This document shows positions 24,101-36,100 of a stretch of 64,000 nucleotides of DNA, piece by piece. The DNA comes from Drosophila pseudoobscura (taxonomy: Eukaryota > Arthropoda > Insecta > Diptera > Drosophilidae), in NCBI RefSeq assembly GCF_009870125.1, contig NC_046679.1:3348001-3412000 (forward strand), read 5' to 3'. The notes under the pieces are model-generated. The model was not told the origin of the DNA. It saw nothing but the letters and a program-made list of their open reading frames with translations, and did not search any database. A program made the position numbers and the translations under genes. How positions within the stretch are numbered: position 1 is the stretch's first letter; each line of letters starts with the position of its first letter.

Positions 24101-27100
24101 ATTCGCACTTTCTTGCAACTTCTTCTGCAGCTTGTTGGCCAAAGTTTGCCAGCCGTTTAACCTCTTTTGCCAGATTTCTGACTGCTTAAGTGGCTGAGCT
24201 TATTAAAGCCCATTTAATTGGGGTTCTCTAGCGGCGCCTTCCGAGTGCCCCCCAGGTCTTCCAGCAAAACTTGACCCTAATTCGGTTGCACTGGGGAGTA
24301 GTGCATGCACCCTCCAGGCACCCATCCCATCTCCCAGTCAGCCTCTGAGGGTTTCATTTTTCCAGCTCCGGGCAAATACTTTCCGCGGCTTGCTAGGCCA
24401 AAGATAAAAGCGGCCATTGTTGCTGGAGCCATTCTTGTTGCCGCTGTAACGTTGCAACGTTGCAGCTGCACCATTGTGACACGCCCCGTGCCACTGCTCC
24501 TCGCCTCCGCCGTCGCAGTGTGGCAATCTGTCAAGCTTTAAATTGAATTTACGACTTTGTTTTCGTTGCGGGTTTATTTCATTTTCCTTTGTTTTCGCCC
24601 GAGCTTTTCTTGCTCTGCAATTCTTAGCAATTTTCTTTATTGTTTTCTTTATTTTCCACAGTTTTGTGGTAGCTTGGCCATCCATCCACAGAGGGAGAGG
24701 GCGGGGGCGGCGGCGGGGGCGGCGGCGGGGGCGATGGAGCTGTCAATTTTGGGTTGCATTATGTAAATGTAATTTGTAAGTCGGTTCAGTTGAATATCTA
24801 GAGAAATGGAAATCGATAGCTCCCACTGAAGGCTTAAGCTCCTTATCTATGCGCACCCAAAGCCTTTGTGCTCCATTTGGGTACCACTCGAGCATTAATT
24901 CGCTCGGAATCGATGGCCTGCCATACAGTTTCCATACCCTGCTCTGCCCAATAACTCATTGCCACATGCAATCAGCGGAATCCAGGGGGGAAGGGGCAGA
25001 AGGGAAAAAGAAAATAGAAAAGAATTCGCATTAAATCGACAGTTTCCTGTTCTGTTCCCCCCAGAAATGTTCCATCTCCTGCATAATGCCCGTACTTTTG
25101 TGGCAGTATAAATTTTGGGGGAAATGAAATTGGGCGTTGTTCGCTCGTTCGGTTTCGAAATTGCTGTAAAGCTGTAAATTATTCAGCGGACATCAAATGA
25201 CTGGCAATGATGCGGTTGCACACTGCCACCTCCTCCGTTCCCGTGCCCCATCCCGTTTCCTGCTGTGCAATCAAATCAAATATGAGCGCCGGACTGCCAC
25301 AAACGACGCGGCGTTGCAACCGTCCGAGCTGTTGCCGGCCAGGTCAGCGATATGATGATGATTGTTGCAAGAGCATTATTATTTTTCGGCAATTAGAGCG
25401 AAAGAGATCGATGGAACGGGCATCTACTGGCATTGATATGCTAAATGCGACCGACCCGCCTCTTCTGTGGCCAGTGGAATGACCAACTGACTCTGGATGC
25501 GCCTCCTGAATTATGCACTCCACTTGAAAAATGCATTAGCCGTGGCAGATGGGTTGGCATTTATGTACAGATACCCCGTTCATACGATATGCATGTCCTG
25601 TCCCCAATCCACAATTCACAATCCACAAGCCGCCGAGGTTATCATCTATTCCATGCTTAGCCACGAGGCAGGCACAAGGGGCAGGGGCAGGGGACACATA
25701 AATTGCACATTTTCGTGCACACAAAATGGTAAATCAATTTCTATTACTATCACGGGCCACGCCAGACAGCACTAGCACCAGCAGCAGCGCCATCACCATC
25801 GCCAAATGGATAGCTCTAAGCCGGTTGTCCGGGCCCTGGCCTGGCACATTTCCGGGCCCCAGCAGGAAGCCCCAGCATGAGGCCAGGACCGGGATGTCCT
25901 GGGACAGGGCGCAGCGTGCAAATCCATCAATATAACTTACATTTGACTTGGGGATTGGAACTGGGATTGGGCTTTCGTTTCGGCTTCCTGCTGATGCTAA
26001 ACTTTTCGAGTGTCCACAGCCAAGTGGCAAACGAGAAGAGGACATTCGGGCAGGAAATTGCAGTCTTCAAGCCGCTCCAAGGTGCCGGGATAAATGGCAA
26101 ATGTGTCAGAAGATGTCAATGCAAACATGGCTCGAAATCCCTCATCCCCACCGCCATTCCCATTCCCATTCCCATCCTGACACGACGCCTGTCTGATGGA
26201 AAAGTTAATTGCTCCCATTCCGCGCCACCAGCCACCTGGCTCTATTAGTTATGGCCGCAGTTGGAGACTCATTAAAAGAGCTGTCGGGGACGCTGTCACA
26301 TGCATAAATTACACAATAATCTCATTTTAATGGTTAATTAAATTACCATAACGTTCGGCTGTCAAATCTGATGGTTGACATTGCCGATTCGTGTGCAGCC
26401 TGGGGTGTGGTGGCACGGTGGCACCGTGAAATGGTGGCGGTGCTGCCGCTGGTGGCGAGTGATTCGTTAAAATGGAAAATTGCAAAATTGCCGGACAAAT
26501 ATTTGTGTCAGAGGCAGTAAAAAAAATACATTATATGACTCCTACATTAAATAAAACATGGCGTGTCCGTGCCCCGGCCCCCCCTCCCCAGGACAATAAA
26601 CAAGCAACACGGCAATGGCCGCCCCCCTATGGAACGTGCCCCGTGTGTTCAGAGTGTTCAGTGCACCATGCTTCGTGCCACGTATCGCCCCGTTTGGCCC
26701 CGCTTGGCCCCCACCTCAGCCCAGGCCTAGTTGCCTTGTGTGGGCGTGTCACTGGGGCGTTATGTTTATGCATCATAAATGCATTTTGCGGTGGCTGCAT
26801 CTAAGAGGCAGAGAGGTCGAAGGGTAACCGCATTGCAGTCATAAAACATTTGCAACACCAGCGACTACAAAACGGAGAAAATTGCAACAAATTGCAACTA
26901 TAGCATCAGGAAAAACGAGAACAACTGCCGCAGCAGCAACAGCAGGAGGGACAACAGAGGCCACTGAAATGTGCTTACCTATGTGGAAGAGATACACGGA
27001 ATCCGCCAGATACATTGTTGCACTTCGCATTTATTAGCCTGTGCGGAAGAGCGAACAGGCGCCACAGAGAGAGAGTGAGAGAAAGCAAGAGATACTCTAA

Positions 27101-30100
27101 AAAGCCGCATCCAGGGCGAATCCAAATCCCCAGAGAAAAGTGTTGTGGGTAGTAGTTACCATCCGATTGTGGCGATTTTTTATGTGTGTTTGCATTTGGC
27201 CACCGGAAATACAGAAACACAGACTATCTCTATGTCTGTGTGTCTGTGTCTCTCTTCCTGTGTGGTATCTGTATCTGGGTGTGTGTGCGGGAGGCAGAGA
27301 TTGGAACAAGTTTATTACAAATCTGGACACATAAACACTGTGGCAGGTGGCAAGATGTAGCCGGGATAAAGGTGGAAAGCTCTTCGCCAGTCAGATGCAA
27401 AGGGGATTCAGATTCAGATGCTGTCTGGCTAGGGCTGGCTGGGGCTGGGGCTGGGGCGGATGTGAAGCCAACCACCAGACTGCATGTATTACTGAAAATC
27501 GATTATAAGGACTACAGCTGAATGCCTTGCGCTCGGGTCATTAATCAGTCAAGCATTACTTGGCCAGAAATAGGAACTGGCTGTCGCTGTGGCTGTCGTT
27601 GTCTGTGCTATTGTTCGTGCCACTCCCACTGCCCTTGTAATGGCTAATGGCGGGGCATTTAAAAGCTTTCAGCTCCGCATCCACATGCAATGAGCAATGT
27701 GGCACGGCCACGCCACAGAAGCCACAGATACAGCACTGAGTGGAGCGTTAAATGCTCACTCGCCCAAATCCTTAATAATCGGGCCACACCCATTCATTCG
27801 GACAGCAGGCAGCGGGCACGAATGGGGTAGCGTGCTGTGCATTCTCACCGATTGAATAGTTCAATCAATTAGTTAATTGCAGTTCTGGTCAAACGGAGTG
27901 CACTGCACAAATCGGGGCACTTACCAGCGGTCATTAGGAGCAGGGCGGGGCCCGGCGAGGCGAGCTCAGAGCGGATGTCTGGCGAAGAGATTGCCAGGAA
28001 GGAGCTGGCCAGTTGTCGAGTTTGTCCAGTTTGCCAGGAAACCAGATAGCTGGAAATGAGACTGGCACTGGTCAGCAGAGAATTGCCATTGGAATTGCTA
28101 CGATCCTCATGGCTGACTCCTGATGGCTGCCACACGTGTGGATGGTTCGCCCTCTCTTTTAGGGGGACAATTAAAAACACTTTAGCTTTGGCAGGACGCT
28201 GCAAACATGGACTCACTCTCCACAGACTGTCGCAGACAACATCAAGGGAAAGTGCAAAAGTGAGTGGAGGACGGAAACTGTATCCACCCAGCACCCACGC
28301 CCCCCCCACCCCACAATAAAAGCAGGCAAAAAATTGTCGCGCCAAACACACAAAACTCAAATGAAGTAGCGGAAAATGAAGTTTTTCCGAGTTACATCAG
28401 GAACCGCCAGGCAGCAGTGCTACGGCCAGAGCAAACAAAAACTTTGCAAATTGCAACTCATCGTTCACACAAGCAAGGGGGCATGGGTAGAACGGTGGGA
28501 ACGCTGGTAACGGGGGGTAGGTTGGGGGCAGGCTGGGGCGGGTGCTTCTTCGCTGTTAATAGAAAATAAAAGCAAAGCGAAAATCTTGTTTTATTTTCTG
28601 TGCTCTCTCTCACTCGCTGGTCTCTCCTTTCATTACAAGCCATTCAGACGCCACACCCGCACCCCGATCCTACCGACTGTCGCCCATCGCCATCGCCTGC
28701 TGCCTGTCAGCCATTACAACCCTGCAAATATGGCGGCGGCTGCACCCGGAAGTCGGCTGTTGCTTGACTCTCTCCCTCTGTTCTTTCCTTCTGCTCTCTC
28801 TCTCACTCTCTCTCTGCCTGTCGATGCTAACTGATGAGAAATGGCAGGCAATAATGCCTTTAGCTATGCTCCATCTGCATTTATCATAACTTTTGTGTTT
28901 TATTTGCTTTGATGGCGTTGCGTAGCCCCCAGGCTGTTTGTTTGTGTTCCGGATCTGGTAAGGCTCCATCTCCAGCTCCCAGCTCCAGCTACGGCTCCTC
29001 GTTTAATCTCTGTGGCTCTGTAATTGCCAAGTGAGATGGTTCCATTCTTACTGTTTGCCCTCTTTATGTGTCATGTCGCGCATTGGTTTCGCATTCAAGG
29101 AAGTTCTACAGCTTGTTGCTGTCGTTTAAGATGCTGTTAAATGACACGTTTTCCACCAAAGGTCATATTACTGACTGCATGTGTTGTGTCATTCGCAATG
29201 GGTTCTCTCTTTCATTCATTTTATAATAATGTAGGTTGCCTTTGTGATATATCTTTCATACCCGGTAAGAGAATTTTCATTACAGCTTCCACACCCACTC
29301 AAAATCATGACATACTTTCGCATAAGCTATGGGTTCTGAGTGAAAATATTTTGTATTTCCATGAAAGCGGCAGTTGTGGAATTATTTACCTAGTTTTGTC
29401 AGGCTCTAGCTGGGGCTCTTCACAAACCAATAACCAATTTCGAATGTCATTTAATTTGGTCTGTCAAAGATAGTTTTGCCATGCACACATATGAATTGCA
29501 ATGAATATTTGATTTGCTTTATTGCTTTATTGCATCAGGCCATGGCAAGCTGCATAATTGAACGATGAAAGCATACTCGTATCATGGCCATAGCAAACAG
29601 GAGTCAAAAGAATTGAATTATGTAAATTTGATGTGTATATCCGGCGGTAATGATCAAACAAAAGGATTTGTTTATCATGAACGTTCATCAAGCGATTAAT
29701 GTCATTAAATTCAATTATGGTTGTGGATTACGATTACGGGAGTACTGTAGAAGCCCTAAACTACTCGTACTCGTATGTTCAAGGCCAGCTCTGAGTATTG
29801 GTTCCAATTTGCAGTCCCCTTGGCAGTGCTTTCAGTGCTCTCGAGTGGTCCACATTTTGATGGCAGTTGCAAAAACTTTTTGAATACAAATCTCTTCAAG
29901 CACTGTCATCATAGTTTGCTTTCTGCACGCACCAAAGCAGCGCAGAGCCGTGTGCACACCATCCATACGCACTGTTGGCCAGCCAGCTCTGTTTTTATAT
30001 CGATGTCGGCCATGAGTGCAGTTTGGCAGAGTGCTCGCCGAGAGCTCAGCGCTTTTTTGCAGACACACTCCAGCGAGGCCCAAACGAAACGTACTTAATG

Positions 30101-33100
30101 CGTCGACACACAGCCATAAAAACACATCAAATTGAAGCTCTTTGAGCGAGGCAAACGCATGCCTCCCGGATTGTCCTTGAGCCTCTGGCCGCCTCTATTT
30201 CTATGCTGTCATAGTTTGTCCAGGGTTCTGGTTCTGATTTCGGGTGCGTGCCACTACAACAAGCATGAAAAGGGAATACGGAAAAAGGTAATACCCGCAC
30301 GCCGCAGGAGCTGGAGCAGGAATGGTACGGGCGGGAATGGAAAGCCGGGCTCAGCTGATTTTATCTGAGTTTCCTCTTGGGGGAATCGCCACATTTGGCT
30401 CCCTAATGTGCCCATAACGGATTAGGGTGGCTCCAATCTCTGTCCATCGCCAGTTCGAGTGGGGAGACTCTACACAGCTGCGGGGCTCAATCTGAATCCA
30501 CGTAGAGTAAACGCAAACAGTTGCCTGCGATGCTCGGATAATTGTTACAATATACAAAATTTTCATTTACTTTATTTGCCCGGCGACAACATGTCAGCAC
30601 AGCAAACAGCCACGCCCACGCCCACATTCACATCCACAGCTTTAGTTGAACAACAGGGGAAGAATGCTGGCGTCGGGTAACGAATTATTGGATACCCTTG
30701 CAGATCCATTGCTTCGGATCCAATCTCCAATAGCAACTATTAGAGAAATGCTTTAGCTCTTCGCATATTTAATTATGGCCGTATCATCTGTTGTTGCAGC
30801 CGATCAAACCCCTGATACACCCTCCAAGGGTACAAAAACCCACATATGTACATGTAGGAGGACTGTATGTTTATAGTTGTGTTTGACTGTGTACAAGTGT
30901 ACATATGTATAGCTGCCAGGATATATCCAAATGTTGTGTTTGTATGTCATTTAAAATGCAGACATGTGTAGCTGACACACTTGCTGTTTGTATGGGTGTT
31001 GCTGCTGCTGTTACTCATATTGCTCCGGGTTCTGGCTCTGGGTCTGGTGCGGGTTCTCTGGCCTGCCATTAAAATCCCAGCAACATTGTTAATGAACTTT
31101 TAATGACTTTTTTGCGAGTACACATACTAAAACAATATCAGCTTTGGGACCCTGTGCTGTGTGCATGCAATACAAATCTCAGAGCTTCAGCTTTCATTTC
31201 GTGCCACTTTTTTCTGTTGCATGTTGTTTTTCTGTTTGGGTGTACTGGCGGCACGGTTCATGTTGAGCGGCCATAGAAACAAGCGTGAAATCTAAATCTA
31301 AAACAAACTTTTGACACACAGGGATGACGACCGTATGGGCGTCACATTGCAGCTGCTGCAGCTGCTCGTGTTGCACCAACAACTGTGGCAACAGCAGCGG
31401 CAACAGCACCGGCAACAGCAGCAGCAACAACATAAATATGCGAAATTTGAAGTGCCTGCAACTTGTTTACATGCCCGACAGTTGAGGCGAGATGTTTACG
31501 GGTGTGTGCCTTGCATCCAGATTAACAAATCAACTGGAATTGGAATCCGATTGCAGGCGATTCATCAGTAATCAGAGGACCTGGCTGCGGGCCAAACGGA
31601 GGCAACAGCAATCGAGTTAAGTCCCGAGCGGAGTTCCTGTGATTCAAAGGAAATCAATCTGCTCCCAGCAGAGAAAACTAAGCCAATAAACCTTAAGCCC
31701 AGATTTGGCATAGAGCGAGAGTCTTTGGCTATTGAATTATTTAAGTCAAAGCTGCTCTGCGTAGCCCAACGCTCAATTTAGTTCGACAAACGCAAAGTAC
31801 TCGTACAACAACGAAAACCCACACAGTTTATGTACATATGTCTATCTGCAAGTCATATGCACATAAAAAATAGATTATCAACTAAAATGTAAGCACAGAC
31901 TTCTGATAAAACGAGGTAAACCGCATCGAAACGGAACGAATAGAGCAGATAAGCGTTTGACTTTCAATTTCCCCACACTCATTTTCTGATATTTAAACGC
32001 GCGCTCCCCACCACGGCCCCACAGTCGCGATCTAGTGTTGAGAAGGTGCGTGTTTTCCCCACAGGAACAGCTGATCCGATCGCATGTTTGGACAAACAAT
32101 TAGTGCTATTATTAACTTCTTATCTCTCCGATCCGTTTAGTTGAGTTCGAAATGAGTGCCGCACAGTGGGAAAACAATGAGGAAATCAAAATATTCCGCG
32201 AGTATCTTCGCATACCAACGGTGCATCCGAATGTGGATTACAGTAAGTATTTACATATCTATACTGCGACGCGATAAGACTTTCCTCCCGTGATCTTTAT
32301 GACCTTGCCGTAAACCGTATCTGCTATTTATAGCCGCCTGTGTGGAATTTTTGAAGCGCCAAGCTGCCGGCCTGAGCCTGCCCGTGGATGTCGTATATCC
32401 CGTGAACGAGAAGAATCCCGTGGTGGTCATGAAATGGGAGGGTACTCAGCCGGAGCTCCCTTCGATCATCCTGAATTCGCACACGGATGTGGTGCCCGTC
32501 TTCCCGGAGAAGTGGACCCATGAACCCTTCAGCGCCGATCTGGATGCAGAGGGACGCATATTCGCACGGGGCTCTCAGGACATGAAGTGCGTGGGCACCC
32601 AGTACCTCGGTGCCATTCGCGCCCTCAAGGCCAGCGGCTATAAGCCCAAGCGAACCATTTACCTCACCTACGTGCCGGATGAGGAGGTTGGCGGCCACTT
32701 GGGCATGCGGGAACTGGTGAAGGGCGACTACTTTAAGAGTCTGAACGTGGGCTTCAGCTTTGACGAAGGCATCTCCAGCGAAGATGAGACCTATGCCGTC
32801 TACTACGCGGAGCGCACACTATGGCGTGAGTATATGAATAACTGATCCACGGTCGATATTTGTATGACTGCCCTACCCCCCACAGATCTCAGATTTAAGA
32901 TCAGTGGCACTGCTGGACATGGATCGCTCCTGCTGCCGAACACCGCTGGCGAGAAACTTAACTATGTGGTGAACAAGTTGATGGAGTTCCGCAAATCCCA
33001 GCTCCAACGGCTCGCTGAAGACAAATCTCTTGAAATCGGGGATGTGACCACTGTTAATCTGACCCAGCTGAGGGGAGGCGTCCAAAGCAACGTTGTGCCG

Positions 33101-36100
33101 CCGCTGTTGGAGGTAGTGTTTGACATTCGCATTGCCATCACTGTGGACATCGCAGCCCTGGAGAAGCAGATTCGCGACTGGTGCGAGGAGGCCGGTGGCG
33201 GCATTGAGCTGGAGTTTGAGATGAAGAACCCCTTTGTGGAGCCAACGAAGATTGATTCCTCAAATCCCTTCTGGGTGGCCTTTAAGCAGTCCCTTGACGA
33301 CCTGTAAGAATTGCCGACACTAGGCCTCAGGTGTAACTCTAGTCTGCCTTTCTGTATTTCTTTCAGGGGCCTCAAAACCCGCGTTCGAGTCTTCCCTGGT
33401 GCCACCGACAGTCGCTACGTTCGCTATGCGGGAATCCCTGCCCTCGGCTTCTCGCCCATCAACAACACTCCGTTGCTCCTGCACGATCACGATGAATTCC
33501 TGCGAGCGGATACCTATCTGCATGGCATTGAAGTGTACAAGAAACTGATTCCCGCTGTGGCCGATTCCTAGATTCCCACATGGTCCCCCATAACCTAAAG
33601 AGAAGTTTAAAGCATTTAATAGCTACTATAGGCATTGTGAAACAATATTTTTTAATCTGTGGTCAGAATTGTTCTGTATGTTAATAAATATCTGAAAAAC
33701 CTAAGATAAAATCTATATGGTTTCTACATGTCTTGTAGAATCCTTTTGAATTCCCGAAACATTTCACGGTCCCCATCCAAATGAGCTGAGAAGGGAGACT
33801 TTCTGAAAATCGAATCAAAATCAACGCTGTTATTTCGATATTTTGAATGGAACAGCTGATTCGAGCCTTATCTTATCGGGGTCTTATCAGCTGTTAAAAT
33901 GTCAGCCGCTGATAAGAGCCTAAATCCAAAGAAAACTGAGAATTAAAAGAAAGCAAGTGTCATTCATTGCAGATCACTGCACATTATAGCACCGAGAGAT
34001 TATCCTAAAGATGAGCGTGAAGCAGTGGGAGAACGACGAGGAGATTAAGATTTTTCGCGAATATTTACGTATTCGAAGCGTGCAGCCCGATGTGGATTAT
34101 AGTAAGGCTTTACTTGACGACTCAACATCACTCGCTCCCACTCCTTGTTGATTTGCAGGCGCTTGCGTCGAGTTCCTAAGACGTCAGGCGAACAGCCTGA
34201 ATCTGCCAGTAGATGTGGTTCATCCTGCGATTCCAACGAAGCCTGCTGTGATCATCAAGTGGTTGGGGAAGCAGCCGGAACTGCCTTCGATCATCTTGAA
34301 CTCGCACATGGACGTGGTTCCCGTGTTTCCCGAGAAGTGGACTCATGACCCCTTCAGTGCACACATGGATAACGAAGGTAGGATCTATGCGCGCGGCTCG
34401 CAGGACATGAAGTCCGTTGGAACTCAATATCTGGGTGCCATTCGCGCCCTCAAAGCCAGCGGCTACCAGCCCAAGCGGACTGTGTACCTCACATATGTAC
34501 CAGACGAGGAAATTGGCGGAGACCTGGGCATGCGAGAGCTGGTGAAAGGCGATTACTTCAGGAGCATGAACGTGGGCTTTAGCCTGGACGAGGGCATCTC
34601 AAGCGAGGATGAGACCTACTCGGTTTTTTATGCGGAGCGCACTCTGTGGTGTGAGTATATCAGAGACTAAACCATACTCCTAATTGCCTCATTAATCATT
34701 CCTTTGGCAGATCTTAGATTAAAGTTCAGTGGCACTGCTGGACATGGTTCCTTGCTGCTTCCGCATACGGCCGGCGAAAAGTTTAATTACGTTTTGAACA
34801 AGATGATGGAGTTCCGCAAATCGCAGGCCCAACGACTGGCTGAAGACTCATCCCTTGATATTGGCGATGTGACTGCCGTAAACCTTACTCAACTGAGGGG
34901 AGGCGTCCAAAGCAATGTCGTCCCTCCGCTGCTGGAGGCAGTCTTTGACATTCGCATCGCCCTCTCCGTCGACGTGGATGCCTTTGAGAAGCAGATACGC
35001 GACTGGTGCCAGGAGGCCGGTGGCGGCATTGAACTAGACTTTGAGATGAAGTGTCCATATGTGGAGCCAACAAAGCTAGATGCCTCGAATCCCTTCTGGC
35101 TGCCCTTCAAGGAGGCCCTCGAACAGCTGTGGGTATTGATGTATTTTTGTGAGAGACATTCTTTTCATTGTTTTTATTTCCGACAGTGGTCTCACAGCCC
35201 GCTTCAGGGTCTTTCCTGCTGGAACTGATAGTTTCTTTATTCGAGAGGCAGGCATCCCTGCCTTCGGCTTCTCGCCCATCAACAACACGCCCGTGCTGCT
35301 GCACAATCACGATGAATATCTGCGAGCGGATACCTATTTGCATGGGATTGAGGTGTACAAGAAACTTATTCCAGCTGTGGCCGATGTCTAGGATATTTCA
35401 TGATAAAGTTTATCCGAATTCGAAGAGGCAATTTGTCGTTTTATTCTTATTACTACAACTTTGTATGGGTGCCACAGCTGCATCTCAATTGGTAGTCTCT
35501 GAAGCAAGAGTTTTGTTATCCGCAATCTGTTATCGCGGTTTTTGTAGTCGAGAGTTGATACAGTAAAGATAATCACAACCACAGCCCCATTTCACTATCT
35601 CTAAGAAACCGCAGCAATAGAGGATGATGGGCTTTATAAAAATACGCATACCCGTGTCGAAACAGACACATTCGGCGTTGAACAGTGACAGAGTTCGTTT
35701 CAAGAACATACCCTCAAAATGAGTTTGGAAAAATGGGAGAATGACGAGGAAATTAAAATATTCCGCGAATATTTAAGAATTCCAACCGTACAGCCAGATG
35801 TGGATTATAGTAAGGATTTAATCGCTGAGCTAATAAATCCTTATTCAGTCCTCAAAAACTTTCAGCCGCTTGTGTGGAGTTCCTTAAGCGTCAGGCGAGT
35901 AGCCTGAATCTGCCAGTGGATGTGGTGTATCCTGCGCTTCCATCGAAGCCTGTGGTGATCATAAAATGGGAAGGCAGCCAGCCGGAACTCCCCTCGATCA
36001 TCCTGAACTCCCACACGGATGTGGTCCCGGTGTTTCCTGACAAGTGGACCCACGAGCCATTCAGCGCCGACATAGATGCCGAGGGTCGGATCTACGCCCG

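Noticed and set aside
27869..28360. 163-codon minus-strand open frame
   Set aside because: No domain recognised and no clear start. Only its good donor site at 27923 was kept as a possible untranslated-exon clue.
29141..29473. 110-codon open frame starting with a hydrophobic stretch
   Set aside because: Resembles a short secreted protein at first sight, but the rest is featureless, with no cysteine pattern, promoter or homologue recognised.
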